A stretch of 64,000 nt of DNA. Source: Streptomyces sp. T12. GTDB taxonomy: Bacteria; Actinomycetota; Actinomycetes; Streptomycetales; Streptomycetaceae. The stretch is taken from contig NZ_CP117866.1 in assembly GCF_028736035.1 (NCBI RefSeq), forward strand, positions 7,688,001 through 7,752,000, written 5' to 3'. Shown in pieces: positions 19,473 to 28,596 of the stretch. The position numbers and the translations under genes are program-made. Position 1 is the stretch's first letter; each line of letters begins with the position of its first letter. The notes below the pieces were generated by a model. That model was not told the origin of the DNA. It did not search any database and saw only the letters and a list, made by a program, of their open reading frames with translations.

Positions 19473-20102
19473 TCAGCCTGGCAACGGCACGCCCAGCACC
19501 GGCAGCAGTCTCGATGGCCCCCTGCGCAGCAGCCACGGTGGCAGCAGCGTGAGGGGGTCCAGATAGGTCTCGCCTCTCCGCAAGCCCCAATGCACGCACG
19601 TCCCCGTGCAGTGCGAGCCGGTCGCCTCCACCGTGGCCACGACCTCCCCTGCCTCCACCTCGTCGCCCTTCTCCACCACCGCCCGCACCGGCTCGTACGT
19701 CACCCGCAGCGGCGGATCCCCCGTCCCTGTCAGCTCCACCGACACCACCCCCTTGCCCGCCACCCGGCCGGCGAAGGACACACGGCCCGCCGCCACAGCC
19801 CGTACCGGTGCCCCGGCCGGGGCGGCGAGGTCCACGCCCCGGTGGCCGCGGCCGTACGGTGTCGCCGGGGGTTCCCAGCCGCGGAGGATCGGGGGACGCA
19901 GCCCCACGGGCCATGCTCGGCCGACCGTTGGCGCGGTCGGGTCCGGGGCAGGTGCGGCGGGTGCGGTCGTGGCGGTCGGGGTGAGCCGTGGGGCTGGTGT
20001 CAGCAGGACGGTCGCCGTCAGGAGCAGCAGTAATACCAGCCGCCTGCATGCCCTTGCCGTCCTCGCGCATCGCATCTCTCGCATGCCGGAACCCTCGCGC
20101 AT
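19473..20102 (-). CDS. M23 family metallopeptidase (secreted peptidoglycan endopeptidase)
   Basis: LytM/lysostaphin-type protein of up to 209 residues. A hydrophobic signal segment (RRLVLLLLLTATVLL) precedes a Thr/Ala/Pro-rich linker. The peptidase domain shows RGHRGVDLAAPAG (first zinc His and Asp) and CVHWGLRRG (late His). The usual first His of the HxH pair is replaced by Cys in TCVHWG, as in related Streptomyces proteins. Starts at 20102, 20084 or 20075 are all possible; a GAGG purine run favours 20084. It faces the tetR gene and diverges from rpsB. Confidence 0.85.
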   Translation of the reverse strand: MREGSGMREMRCARTARACRRLVLLLLLTATVLLTPAPRLTPTATTAPAAPAPDPTAPTVGRAWPVGLRPPILRGWEPPATPYGRGHRGVDLAAPAGAPVRAVAAGRVSFAGRVAGKGVVSVELTGTGDPPLRVTYEPVRAVVEKGDEVEAGEVVATVEATGSHCTGTCVHWGLRRGETYLDPLTLLPPWLLRRGPSRLLPVLGVPLPG

Positions 20103-20125
20103 ACGAGCTGATCATGGCCGGGATC

Positions 20126-20152
20126 TGTGGATAACTCCCGGGTTGTGGACAG
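20126..20152. promoter_or_regulatory. Pair of DnaA-box-like sites between the M23 gene and rpsB
   Basis: TGTGGATAA (20126-20134) is the reverse complement of the perfect DnaA box TTATCCACA. TGTGGACAG (20144-20152) is one base from the reverse complement of TTGTCCACA. They are in the same orientation and separated by 9 bases, the same spacing as the pair near 14151. Confidence 0.55.
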
Positions 20153-20357
20153 CGGCGTCACCCGGGGCCCCGCGGGTCCCGTACACTTCTTCTGGCGATC
20201 CGGGTCACCGGGTCGACTTCGCACGCCCCGATACGACCACCGGAAACGGTCCGTATCAGCGCCCCTCGGTCCTTCGTGGCACGGCGCATGTGGGCGTCAG
20301 GCGCGGAAGCCGTCCGGCATCCGCGGCACAACCGAGAACATTCAAGGAGATACGGCC

Positions 20358-21266
20358 ATGGCCGTCGTCACGATGCGGGAGCTGCTGGAAAGCGGCGTCC
20401 ACTTCGGTCACCAGACCCGTCGTTGGAACCCGAAGATGAAGCGCTTCATCTTCACGGAGCGCAACGGCATCTACATCATCGACCTGCTCCAGTCGCTGTC
20501 GTACATCGACCGCGCCTACGAGTTCGTCAAGGAGACCGTCGCCCACGGCGGCACGGTCATGTTCGTCGGCACGAAGAAGCAGGCGCAGGAGGCCATCGCC
20601 GAGCAGGCCACCCGCGTCGGCATGCCCTACGTCAACCAGCGCTGGCTGGGCGGCATGCTCACCAACTTCTCGACCGTCTACAAGCGTCTGCAGCGCCTCA
20701 AGGAGCTCGAGCAGATCGACTTCGAGGACGTCGCCGCTTCCGGTCTGACCAAGAAGGAGCTTCTCGTGCTCTCGCGCGAGAAGGCCAAGCTGGAGAAGAC
20801 CCTCGGTGGTATCCGCGAGATGCAGAAGGTGCCCAGCGCCGTCTGGATCGTGGACACCAAGAAGGAGCACATCGCCGTTGGTGAGGCCCGGAAGCTGAAC
20901 ATTCCGGTTGTCGCCATCCTCGACACCAACTGCGACCCCGACGAGGTCGACTACAAGATCCCGGGCAACGACGACGCGATCCGCTCCGTCACCCTGCTCA
21001 CCCGTGTGATCGCCGACGCCGTCGCCGAGGGCCTCATCTCCCGCTCTCGCGTCGCCACCGGTGACAAGGGTGAGAAGGCCGCGGGCGAGCCGCTCGCCGA
21101 GTGGGAGCGCGACCTGCTCGAGGGTGAGAAGAAGGCCGACGAGGCCCCGGCCGCCGCTGAGGCCCCTGCCGCTGAGGCTCCGGCCGCCGAGGCCCCCGCC
21201 GACGAGGCTCCGGCTGCCGAGGCCCCCGCCGCTGAGGCTCCGGCCGCCGAGGGCGAGCAGGCCTGA
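20358..21266 (+). CDS. rpsB: 30S ribosomal protein S2
   Basis: Ribosomal protein uS2, 302 residues, beginning [20 protein letters not shown] with [20 protein letters not shown] and [12 protein letters not shown]. The last 50 residues are an Ala/Pro/Glu low-complexity extension made of repeated [13 protein letters not shown] units, common in actinobacterial S2. The ATG at 20358 has AAGGAG at 20344-20349; the frame is open upstream but not homologous. Followed by a long hairpin and then tsf. Confidence 0.97.
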   Translation: MAVVTMRELLESGVHFGHQTRRWNPKMKRFIFTERNGIYIIDLLQSLSYIDRAYEFVKETVAHGGTVMFVGTKKQAQEAIAEQATRVGMPYVNQRWLGGMLTNFSTVYKRLQRLKELEQIDFEDVAASGLTKKELLVLSREKAKLEKTLGGIREMQKVPSAVWIVDTKKEHIAVGEARKLNIPVVAILDTNCDPDEVDYKIPGNDDAIRSVTLLTRVIADAVAEGLISRSRVATGDKGEKAAGEPLAEWERDLLEGEKKADEAPAAAEAPAAEAPAAEAPADEAPAAEAPAAEAPAAEGEQA

Positions 21267-21280
21267 CACCGTCAGCGTTG

Positions 21281-21341
21281 ACGGCGGGAGCGGTACTGAA
21301 TCCAACAGCGCCTCCGGCGCGGTGAAGTCCGCTCCCGCCGT
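21281..21341 (+). terminator. Hairpin between rpsB and tsf (partial terminator/attenuator)
   Basis: ACGGCGGGAGCGG (21281-21293) pairs perfectly with CCGCTCCCGCCGT (21329-21341), 13 base pairs around a 35-base loop. Part of the loop, GCGCCTCCGGCGC (21308-21320), folds again. It starts 14 bases after the rpsB stop. Confidence 0.6.
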
Positions 21342-21444
21342 TCACCCGTAGGTCGACGAAAGGTCAGCGGCTTCCGCCTTCAATGGGGGCCGCAGACCCC
21401 GTAGATCTTCGATCTTCCAGACTTCGAGAAAGATTCACAGACTC

Positions 21445-22281
21445 ATGGCGAACTACACCGCCGCTGACGTCAAGAAGCTCCGTGAGCTCACCGGCGCCGG
21501 CATGATGGACTGCAAGAAGGCGCTGGACGAGGCCGAGGGCAACGTCGAGAAGGCCGTCGAGGCGCTCCGCATCAAGGGCCAGAAGGGCGTCGCCAAGCGC
21601 GAGGGCCGCTCCGCCGAGAACGGCGCTGTGGTCTCGATCATCGCTGACGACAACTCCTCCGGTGTCCTCGTCGAGCTGAAGTGCGAGACGGACTTCGTCG
21701 CCAAGGGTGACAAGTTCCAGGCCGTCGCCACCGCGATCGCCGAGCACGTCGCCAAGACCTCCCCGGCCGACATCGAGGCTCTGCTCGCCTCCGAGATCGA
21801 GGCCGGCAAGACCGTTCAGGCGTTCGTGGACGAGGCCAACGCCAACCTGGGCGAGAAGATCGTCCTGGACCGCTTCGCGCAGTACAGCGACGGCTTCGTG
21901 CTCGCGTACATGCACCGCACGATGCCCGACCTGCCCCCGCAGATCGGTGTCCTCGTCGAGCTGGACAAGCCGAACGCCGAGGTCGCCAAGGGCATCGCCC
22001 AGCACATCGCCGCCTTCGCGCCGAAGTACCTCTCCAAGGAGGACGTGCCGGCCGAGGTCGTCGAGTCCGAGCGCCGCGTCGCCGAGGAGACCACCCGCGC
22101 CGAGGGCAAGCCCGAGGCCGCCCTGCCGAAGATCGTCGAGGGTCGCCTCAACGGCTTCTTCAAGGACGCCACGCTGCTCGGCCAGCCGTACGCGCTCGAC
22201 AACAAGAAGTCCGTCCAGAAGGTTCTGGACGAGGCCGGTGTCACCCTGAAGCGCTTCTCGCGCATCAAGGTCGGCATCTGA
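21445..22281 (+). CDS. tsf: Elongation factor Ts
   Basis: Exchanges GDP for GTP on EF-Tu. Length 278 residues. The UBA-like N-terminus [20 protein letters not shown] and the signature [13 protein letters not shown] are present, followed by two dimerisation-type core repeats. Typical partner of rpsB. The start is unambiguous (ATG after AGAAAGATT). Confidence 0.97.
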   Translation: MANYTAADVKKLRELTGAGMMDCKKALDEAEGNVEKAVEALRIKGQKGVAKREGRSAENGAVVSIIADDNSSGVLVELKCETDFVAKGDKFQAVATAIAEHVAKTSPADIEALLASEIEAGKTVQAFVDEANANLGEKIVLDRFAQYSDGFVLAYMHRTMPDLPPQIGVLVELDKPNAEVAKGIAQHIAAFAPKYLSKEDVPAEVVESERRVAEETTRAEGKPEAALPKIVEGRLNGFFKDATLLGQPYALDNKKSVQKVLDEAGVTLKRFSRIKVGI

Positions 22282-22477
22282 GTCCGTACCGCGATCGACG
22301 CCCGACCCCGATAAGGTCGAGGGCAAGTCGTCCGCGGACGCCGTCACCTCGCACGCGCGCGTGACGGACGACAGCAGATCTGACGAGGAGGCCGTTGCCG
22401 CGCATGGGATGCGAAACACACCCCAACCGGCAATGGCCTTCTTCGTATGTGCACCACGTAACAAAGGCGGGATCTCG

Positions 22478-23236
22478 ATGACCACCAAGGCCCAGAAGAG
22501 CGACGACGGCAAAGTACCCGGCCGGTTTCTGCTGAAGCTTTCCGGAGAGGCCTTCTCCGGCGGCGGGGGCCTGGGCGTCGACCCGGACGTGGTGCACAAG
22601 ATCGCCCGCGAGATCGCCGCCGTCGTACGCGACGGCGCGCAGATCGCGGTCGTCATCGGCGGCGGCAACTTCTTCCGCGGCGCCGAACTCCAGCAGCGCG
22701 GCATGGACCGGGCCCGCTCCGACTACATGGGCATGCTCGGCACCGTGATGAACTGCCTCGCCCTCCAGGACTTCCTGGAGAAGGAGGGCATCGACAGCCG
22801 GGTCCAGACCGCCATCACCATGGGCCAGGTCGCCGAGCCGTACATCCCGCTGCGCGCCGTACGGCACCTGGAGAAGGGCCGCGTGGTCATCTTCGGCGCC
22901 GGTATGGGCATGCCGTACTTCTCCACCGACACCACCGCCGCCCAGCGCGCCCTGGAGATCGACGCCGAGGCGCTTCTCATGGGCAAGAACGGGGTGGACG
23001 GGGTCTACGACTCCGACCCGAAGGCCAACCCGGACGCCGTCAAGTTCGACTCCCTCGGCTACGGCGAGGTCATCACCCGCGACCTCAAGGTCGCCGACAT
23101 GACCGCCATCACGCTGTGCCGGGACAACAAGCTCCCCATCCTCGTCTTCGAGCTTCTGGCGGAGGGCAATATCGCGCGCGCCGTCAAGGGTGAGAAGATC
23201 GGCACGCTTGTGGGTGAGCAGGGCAGCCAGGGCTGA
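22478..23236 (+). CDS. pyrH: Uridylate kinase
   Basis: Phosphorylates UMP to UDP in pyrimidine synthesis. Length 252 residues. It has the amino-acid-kinase fold with [32 protein letters not shown], the UMP-binding [11 protein letters not shown], and [20 protein letters not shown]. The ATG at 22478 begins the homologous region. Followed by a short hairpin and frr. Confidence 0.96.
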   Translation: MTTKAQKSDDGKVPGRFLLKLSGEAFSGGGGLGVDPDVVHKIAREIAAVVRDGAQIAVVIGGGNFFRGAELQQRGMDRARSDYMGMLGTVMNCLALQDFLEKEGIDSRVQTAITMGQVAEPYIPLRAVRHLEKGRVVIFGAGMGMPYFSTDTTAAQRALEIDAEALLMGKNGVDGVYDSDPKANPDAVKFDSLGYGEVITRDLKVADMTAITLCRDNKLPILVFELLAEGNIARAVKGEKIGTLVGEQGSQG

Positions 23237-23250
23237 CGCCCGAGAGCAAG

Positions 23251-23271
23251 CCCGTCCGGGCGACGGACGGG
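23251..23271 (+). terminator. Small hairpin after pyrH
   Basis: CCCGTCCG (23251-23258) and CGGACGGG (23264-23271) form a perfect 8-base-pair stem with a 5-base loop, 14 bases after the pyrH stop. It may only slow or partly end transcription before frr. Confidence 0.45.
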
Positions 23272-23405
23272 ACGGACCCTGACCGGGGGATGGACAATGT
23301 CCTGCCGGTCGGGAACCGTGCAGGAAGAAGACGCGACGCAGCCGGCCGCCGCCCCCACGCAGGAACCGCAGCCGGGCCTTTACTCAAGACACGCAGGAGC
23401 AAGTG

Positions 23406-23963
23406 GTGATCGAAGAGACCCTCCTCGAGGCCGAGGAGAAGATGGAGAAGGCCGTCGTGGTCGCCAAGGAGGACTTCGCCGCGATTCGCACCGGTCGTGC
23501 GCACCCGGCGATGTTCAACAAGATCGTGGCCGACTACTACGGCGCGCCGACGCCGATCAACCAGCTGGCTTCGTTCTCCGTGCCGGAGCCGCGCATGGCG
23601 GTCGTGACCCCGTTCGACAAGACCGCGCTGCGCAACATCGAGCAGGCGATCCGGGACTCCGACCTGGGCGTCAACCCGAGCAACGACGGCAACATCATCC
23701 GAGTGGTGTTCCCCGAGCTCACCGAGGAGCGCCGCCGCGACTACATCAAGGTCGCCAAGGGCAAGGCCGAGGACGCGCGCGTGTCCATCCGCTCCGTGCG
23801 CCGCAAGGCGAAGGACGCCATCGACAAGCTGATCAAGGACGGCGAGGTCGGCGAGGACGAGGGCCGCCGTGCGGAGAAGGAGCTCGACGACTCCACCCAC
23901 AAGTACGTGGCCCAGGTGGACGAGCTCCTCAAGCACAAGGAAGCGGAGCTGCTCGAGGTCTGA
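23406..23963 (+). CDS. frr: Ribosome recycling factor
   Basis: Splits post-termination ribosomes with EF-G. Length 185 residues from the second of two adjacent GTG codons; GGAG at 23396-23399 is 6 bases from 23406 but only 3 from 23403, so 23406 is preferred. Conserved blocks: [48 protein letters not shown]. The stop overlaps cdsA by one base. Confidence 0.96.
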   Translation: MIEETLLEAEEKMEKAVVVAKEDFAAIRTGRAHPAMFNKIVADYYGAPTPINQLASFSVPEPRMAVVTPFDKTALRNIEQAIRDSDLGVNPSNDGNIIRVVFPELTEERRRDYIKVAKGKAEDARVSIRSVRRKAKDAIDKLIKDGEVGEDEGRRAEKELDDSTHKYVAQVDELLKHKEAELLEV

Positions 23964-25120
23964 TGAACGACTCTTCCTGGGGGGCACCGCCACAAGCCGG
24001 GCAAGCCGGGTACTGGGGGGCCGCCGAGCGTGGACCTGTCCAGGGGGCTGCCCCGGCGGGTCCCGCGTACGATGCGCCTGAGGCGCAGCAGACTCGCCCC
24101 ATGCCCATCGTGCCCGACGTACCCGCGTATGGCGGAGACCAGGATGACGACCGGGGGGCCGCTCGGCTGAGCGGCCCCTCGTTCAGCAACCGGCCGCCGC
24201 AGACGCGGCCTTACGACACGCCGCAGGCGCGGCCCTCCGAGGCGGCGCCGCAGAATCCGGAGCCCATGCCCGACGCCCCGCAGCCGGCGCCCCAGCCGCA
24301 GAAGAAGAGCGCGGGGCGCGACCTGGGCGCGGCCATAGGGGTCGGTATCGGGCTCGGTGTGGTGATCATCGCGTCGCTGTTCGTCGTCAAGGCCGTGTTC
24401 GTCGGCGTTGTCGCGGTCGCCGTCGTCGTCGGCCTGTGGGAGCTGACCAAGCGGCTCGACGAGCGCAAGGGCATCAAGGCGCCGCTCGTCCCGCTCGCGC
24501 TGGGCGGTGCGGCCATGGTCGTCGCCGGGTACGTCCGGGGCGCCGAGGGTGCCTGGGTGTCGATGGCGCTGACCGCGCTGGCCGTACTGGTCTGGCGGAT
24601 GACAGAGCCCCCGGAGGGCTACCTCAAGGACGTCACCGCGGGCGTCTTCGCGGCGTTCTACGTGCCGTTCCTGGCGACGTTCGTCGCGATGATGCTGACC
24701 GCCGAGGACGGGGCGTTCCGCGTTCTGACGTTCCTGCTCCTGACGGTCGTCAGCGACACCGGCGCGTACGCCGTCGGCTGGCGCTTCGGCAAGCACAAGC
24801 TCGCCCCGCGCATCAGCCCCGGCAAGACCCGCGAGGGCCTGCTCGGCGCGGTGAGCTTCGCGATGGTGGCGGGCGCGCTGTGCATGGAGTTCCTGATCGA
24901 CGACGGCACTTGGTGGCAGGGCCTGCTGCTGGGCCTCTCGGTCGCGGCCAGCGCCACGCTCGGCGACCTCGGCGAGTCGATGATCAAGCGGGACCTGGGC
25001 ATCAAGGACATGGGCACGTTGCTGCCGGGGCATGGCGGCATCATGGACCGGCTGGACTCGTTGCTGCCTACGGCGCCTGTTGTGTGGTTGCTGCTGGTTC
25101 TCTTCGTGGGGTCGGGCTGA
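23963..25120 (+). CDS. cdsA: Phosphatidate cytidylyltransferase (CDP-diglyceride synthase)
   Basis: Makes CDP-diacylglycerol from phosphatidic acid and CTP for phospholipid synthesis in the membrane. The 385 residues begin with a Pro/Gln/Ala-rich cytoplasmic extension of about 115 residues, then about eight membrane segments. The CdsA signature is near the C-terminus: ESMIKRDLGIKDMGTLLPGH followed by GGIMDRLDS. Translationally coupled to frr (TGATG). A strong terminator follows. Confidence 0.94.
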   Translation: MNDSSWGAPPQAGQAGYWGAAERGPVQGAAPAGPAYDAPEAQQTRPMPIVPDVPAYGGDQDDDRGAARLSGPSFSNRPPQTRPYDTPQARPSEAAPQNPEPMPDAPQPAPQPQKKSAGRDLGAAIGVGIGLGVVIIASLFVVKAVFVGVVAVAVVVGLWELTKRLDERKGIKAPLVPLALGGAAMVVAGYVRGAEGAWVSMALTALAVLVWRMTEPPEGYLKDVTAGVFAAFYVPFLATFVAMMLTAEDGAFRVLTFLLLTVVSDTGAYAVGWRFGKHKLAPRISPGKTREGLLGAVSFAMVAGALCMEFLIDDGTWWQGLLLGLSVAASATLGDLGESMIKRDLGIKDMGTLLPGHGGIMDRLDSLLPTAPVVWLLLVLFVGSG

Positions 25121-25138
25121 CGGATCGGTCAACGCCTG

Positions 25139-25169
25139 GGAGCCCCCGCTCTTGCAGAGCGGGGGCTCC
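25139..25169 (+). terminator. Intrinsic terminator of the cdsA transcript
   Basis: GGAGCCCCCGCTC (25139-25151) and GAGCGGGGGCTCC (25157-25169) form a perfect 13-base-pair stem with a 5-base loop, followed by TTGGTTTG. It ends the rpsB-cdsA region. Confidence 0.88.
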
Positions 25170-25224
25170 TTGGTTTGTGGGACGATTCCCGTGTACGCCA
25201 TCGAAGACACTCAAAGGGGTCATC

Positions 25225-25674
25225 ATGACCGCCATCCGAGAAGTCATCGACGTGGACTGCACGCCGGACGAGGTCTACGCGTATGTCACCGAACCGTCCC
25301 ACCTGCCGGAATGGCAGCTGAGCGCCGTCTCGGCCGAACAGCTCGACCCAGGACCGCTCCACTCCGGCTCCCGGGTGCGGGTCACCAGGCGCATCGGAAA
25401 CCGCGAGATTCCGATGACCGTGCAGTTCGACGAGCTCGATCCACCGCGCAGCTGGAATCTGCACGGGATCGACGGTCCCGTCAGGCCACACTCCCACGGC
25501 GCGATCGAGCCGCTCGACGACGGGCGGCGCTCCCGCGTGACGATCGACATCGACTTCGAGGGGCACGGCGTCGGCAAGCTCCTGGTGCCACTCGTCGTCC
25601 GCCCCCAGGTGCGCAAGGAACTGCCCCGCGACGAGCAACTCCTCAAGGACCGGCTGGAGCGCACGACCGACTAG
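25225..25674 (+). CDS. SRPBCC family protein
   Basis: START/Bet v1-like protein of 149 residues with a hydrophobic-ligand cavity. It starts MTAIREVIDVDCTPDEVYAY and has the family-type phrase VTEPSHLPEWQ and the strand pairs VTRRIGNREIPMTVQFDEL and SRVTIDIDFEGHG. The ligand is unknown. AAAGGGG precedes the ATG. It stands alone after the cdsA terminator. Confidence 0.8.
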   Translation: MTAIREVIDVDCTPDEVYAYVTEPSHLPEWQLSAVSAEQLDPGPLHSGSRVRVTRRIGNREIPMTVQFDELDPPRSWNLHGIDGPVRPHSHGAIEPLDDGRRSRVTIDIDFEGHGVGKLLVPLVVRPQVRKELPRDEQLLKDRLERTTD

Positions 25675-25682
25675 TCCCGCAC

Positions 25683-26027
25683 CTACGACGCACAGACGTC
25701 CCTCAGCTCCTCGGCCGCGTCGTCGATCCTGCTCGAGTCCGGGTCGGTGTCGCCGTTCAGGACGGCCTCGTTGTAGTCCTCGATCGCCTGGTTCAGGTCG
25801 TCGACCGCGGGGCCGACCTTGTCGTCGTCCGTCGTGATGTCGATCTCGTCGAGGTGCCTGCCTTTGAGGCTGTCGGCGATCACGTCGGCCTGCTGAAGAC
25901 AGTCCCCCAGTGACTTGTCGGCGGGGTCGCAGCCGGTGGCGAGACCGGTGGTGAGTGCGACTGCGGCCAGGGCGGAGGCGAGGACGGAGGCGCGGGCGGC
26001 GGGACGGCGTCGGCGATCGGCGGCCAT
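25683..26027 (-). CDS. Small putative secreted lipoprotein, function unknown
   Basis: Protein of 114 residues from the ATG codon at 26027 (an in-frame start at 26069 is possible). A basic N-terminus ([10 protein letters not shown]) is followed by a hydrophobic stretch and LATGC, a lipobox-like end, although Ala rather than Leu stands at -3. The mature part is acidic and helical ([18 protein letters not shown]) with two later cysteines, and resembles no family I know. It is convergent with the SRPBCC gene. Confidence 0.6.
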   Translation of the reverse strand: MAADRRRRPAARASVLASALAAVALTTGLATGCDPADKSLGDCLQQADVIADSLKGRHLDEIDITTDDDKVGPAVDDLNQAIEDYNEAVLNGDTDPDSSRIDDAAEELRDVCAS

Positions 26028-26159
26028 GGAACGGTTCCTTCCGGGTGGGCTGCGGTTGCCAGCAACCATCCCGTCGTACGACCGCCGCCACGAGGGAGTG
26101 ATCCCCCGGGTCCATGGTGGAGCGGGCTACACCAGTGGATCTGCGACACTGGTACGGCC

Positions 26160-27266
26160 ATGCCTAAGCCCGGAGAACTCACATTCGTCGCCCCCCGCGG
26201 AGCCAAGAAGCCGCCGCGGCACCTTGCCGACCTCACGCCCGGTGAGCGTAAGGACGCCGTCGCTGCGATCGGCGAGAAGCCGTTTCGTGCCAAGCAGCTC
26301 TCGCAGCACTACTTCGCGCGGTACGCGCATGACCCGGAGCAGTGGACCGACATCCCCGCCGGGTCGCGCGCCAAGCTGCGGGAGGAGCTGTTTCCCGAGC
26401 TGATGACCGTCGTACGGCATCTGTCGACCGACCAGGGCGACACGCGCAAGACGCTGTGGCGGCTGTTCGACGGGACGCTTGTCGAGTCGGTGCTGATGCG
26501 GTACCCGGACCGGGTGACCATGTGCATCAGCTCGCAGGCGGGGTGCGGGATGAACTGCCCGTTCTGTGCGACCGGGCAGGCGGGGCTGGACCGGAATCTG
26601 TCCACCGCCGAGATCGTGCATCAGATCGTGGACGGGATGCGGGCGCTGCGCGACGGGGACGTGCCTGGGGGGCCTGCTCGGCTTTCCAACATCGTCTTCA
26701 TGGGGATGGGGGAGCCGCTCGCCAACTACAACCGGGTGGTGGGGGCCATCCGGCGGCTCACTGATCCCGAGCCCGATGGGCTGGGGCTGTCCCAGCGTGG
26801 GATCACTGTCTCGACGGTCGGGCTCGTCCCGGCCATCCACCGGTTCGCCGACGAGGGCTTCAAGTGCCGGCTCGCCATCTCGCTGCACGCGCCCGACGAC
26901 GAGCTGCGCGACACCCTCGTCCCCGTGAACACGCGGTGGAAGGTGCGCGAGGTGCTCGACGCCGGGTTCGAGTACGTCCAGAAGTCGGGCCGTCGGCTGT
27001 CCATCGAGTACGCCCTCATCCGGGACATCAATGACCAGGCCTGGCGTGGTGACCGGCTCGGGCGGCTGCTCAAGGGCAAGCCGGTGCATGTGAATCTGAT
27101 TCCGCTCAACCCGACGCCCGGCTCGAAGTGGACCGCTTCCCGGCCCGAGGACGAGAAGGCGTTCGTCGAGGCCATCGCCGCCCATGGTGTGCCGGTGACC
27201 ATTCGGGACACCCGTGGTCAGGAGATCGACGGGGCGTGTGGGCAGCTCGCGGCGACCGAGCGGTAG
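26160..27266 (+). CDS. rlmN: Dual-specificity 23S rRNA/tRNA adenine-C2 methyltransferase RlmN
   Basis: Radical-SAM enzyme that makes m2A2503 in 23S rRNA and m2A37 in some tRNAs. Length 368 residues. The cluster motif is CGMNCPFC in [30 protein letters not shown] and [17 protein letters not shown] are family signatures, and the C-terminal GACGQL carries the second catalytic cysteine. The ATG at 26160 follows a short leader. Confidence 0.95.
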   Translation: MPKPGELTFVAPRGAKKPPRHLADLTPGERKDAVAAIGEKPFRAKQLSQHYFARYAHDPEQWTDIPAGSRAKLREELFPELMTVVRHLSTDQGDTRKTLWRLFDGTLVESVLMRYPDRVTMCISSQAGCGMNCPFCATGQAGLDRNLSTAEIVHQIVDGMRALRDGDVPGGPARLSNIVFMGMGEPLANYNRVVGAIRRLTDPEPDGLGLSQRGITVSTVGLVPAIHRFADEGFKCRLAISLHAPDDELRDTLVPVNTRWKVREVLDAGFEYVQKSGRRLSIEYALIRDINDQAWRGDRLGRLLKGKPVHVNLIPLNPTPGSKWTASRPEDEKAFVEAIAAHGVPVTIRDTRGQEIDGACGQLAATER

Positions 27267-27308
27267 TCTGACCCCCGTAAGATCGCAGTAAGTACATCTT
27301 CATATTCC

Positions 27309-27396
27309 GACAGGGGAGCGCCACAGCGCTGAGAGTGCGGCACCGGCCGCAGACCCTCCGAACCTGGCCCAGGTCATTCTGGGTAGGGAGATCGGT
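27309..27396 (+). promoter_or_regulatory. TPP riboswitch (THI element)
   Basis: The conserved THI-box parts are in order: GGGGAGCGCC, CTGAGAGTGCGG (27329-27340), CCGCAGACCCTCCGAACCTG, and CTGGGTAGGGAG. It binds thiamine pyrophosphate and should shut down the thiBPQ transporter genes when TPP is plentiful. Confidence 0.95.
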
Positions 27397-27414
27397 CACC
27401 ACTCGAGCTGTTGC

Positions 27415-27451
27415 GCCCTGCCCGGAGACTTCCAGAGGTTCCGGGCAGGGC
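27415..27451 (+). terminator. Hairpin between TPP riboswitch and thiB (expression platform)
   Basis: GCCCTGCCCGGA (27415-27426) pairs with TCCGGGCAGGGC (27440-27451), 12 perfect base pairs with a 13-base loop, then CGCGTCTCTTCCTGG. It lies 18 bases after the riboswitch and before the AGGAGGA ribosome-binding site (27475-27481), so premature termination is the likely control mode. Confidence 0.75.
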
Positions 27452-27486
27452 CGCGTCTCTTCCTGGTCAACCCCAGGAGGAATTCA

Positions 27487-28596
27487 GTGAGCATCACCAA
27501 GAAGGCCAAGGCCACGGTTTTCGCCGTCGGGTTCGGTCTCGTCGCGCTGCCCGCGTTGGCCGCGTGCGGGTCGTCCGACAGTGACGGCGGCAGCGACAGT
27601 GGCAGCGGCGGCGGTTCCAAGACCGTCACGCTCGTCAGCCACAACTCGTGGGCCGTCTCCAAGTCCGTCCTGGCTGCCTTCGAGAAGCAGTCCGGCTACA
27701 AGGTCAAGGTCCTGGAGGACGGCGACGCCGGACAGGCCGTCAACAAGGCGATCCTGACCAAGGACAACCCGCAGGGCGACGTCTTCTTCGGCGTCGACAA
27801 CACCCTGCTGTCGCGGGCGCTGGACAACGAGCTGTTCCAGTCGTACGAGCCCAAGGGATCCGACCTGATCCTGCCCGAGTACCGGGCCGACCAGGACCAG
27901 CACCGGGTCACGCCGATCGACACCGGCGACATCTGCGTCAACTACGACAAGGCGTACTTCAGCGAGCACAAGCTGACCCCGCCGACGTCGTACGACGATC
28001 TGGTCAAGCCCGCGTACAAGGACCTCCTCGTCACCGAGAACGCCTCCACCTCCTCGCCCGGGCTCGGCTTCCTGCTCGGCACCGCCGCGAAGTACGGCGA
28101 CGACGGCTGGCAGGACTACTGGAAGAAGCTGAAGGCCAACGGCGTGAAGGTCGTCGACGGCTGGGAGCAGGCCTACAACGAGGAGTTCTCCGGCTCGGCC
28201 GGCGGCAAGAAGGCCAAGGCCGACCGGCCGCTCGTCGTGTCGTACGCCTCCTCGCCGCCCGCCGAGGTGATCTACGGCGACCCGAAGCCGACCACCGCGC
28301 CCACCGGTGTCGCGGCGGGCACCTGCTTCCGCCAGGTCGAGTACGCGGGCCTGCTGAGCAACGCCGAGAACGCCGCGGGCGGCAAGGCGCTCCTCGACTT
28401 CATGCTCACCAAGACGTTCCAGGACGACATGCCGCTCAACATGTTCGTCTACCCGGTGCGGGAGGCCGCCCAGGTGCCCGAGGAGTTCGTGAAGTACGGA
28501 CCGCAGGCCAAGAACCCCGAGACCATGGACCCGGCGAAGATCGCCGACAACCGTGACGACTGGGTCAAGTCGTGGACCTCGCTCGTACTGAAGTAG
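27487..28596 (+). CDS. thiB: Thiamine ABC transporter substrate-binding lipoprotein ThiB
   Basis: Captures thiamine (or a phosphate ester) outside the membrane. Length 369 residues, GTG start after AGGAGGA. The signal peptide ends in the perfect lipobox LAAC (Cys27), followed by a Gly/Ser/Asp linker. The TbpA-type body includes VTLVSHNSWAVSKSVLAAFE, GDVFFGVDNTLLSRAL and DTGDICVNYDKAYF. The riboswitch upstream confirms thiamine rather than another ligand. The 3' end overlaps thiP by 25 bases. Confidence 0.94.
   Translation: MSITKKAKATVFAVGFGLVALPALAACGSSDSDGGSDSGSGGGSKTVTLVSHNSWAVSKSVLAAFEKQSGYKVKVLEDGDAGQAVNKAILTKDNPQGDVFFGVDNTLLSRALDNELFQSYEPKGSDLILPEYRADQDQHRVTPIDTGDICVNYDKAYFSEHKLTPPTSYDDLVKPAYKDLLVTENASTSSPGLGFLLGTAAKYGDDGWQDYWKKLKANGVKVVDGWEQAYNEEFSGSAGGKKAKADRPLVVSYASSPPAEVIYGDPKPTTAPTGVAAGTCFRQVEYAGLLSNAENAAGGKALLDFMLTKTFQDDMPLNMFVYPVREAAQVPEEFVKYGPQAKNPETMDPAKIADNRDDWVKSWTSLVLK

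Noticed and set aside
23237..23405. A longer frame starting at 23297 reading into cdsA.
   Set aside because: It passes through frr in another frame; cdsA begins at the one-base overlap with frr (23963).
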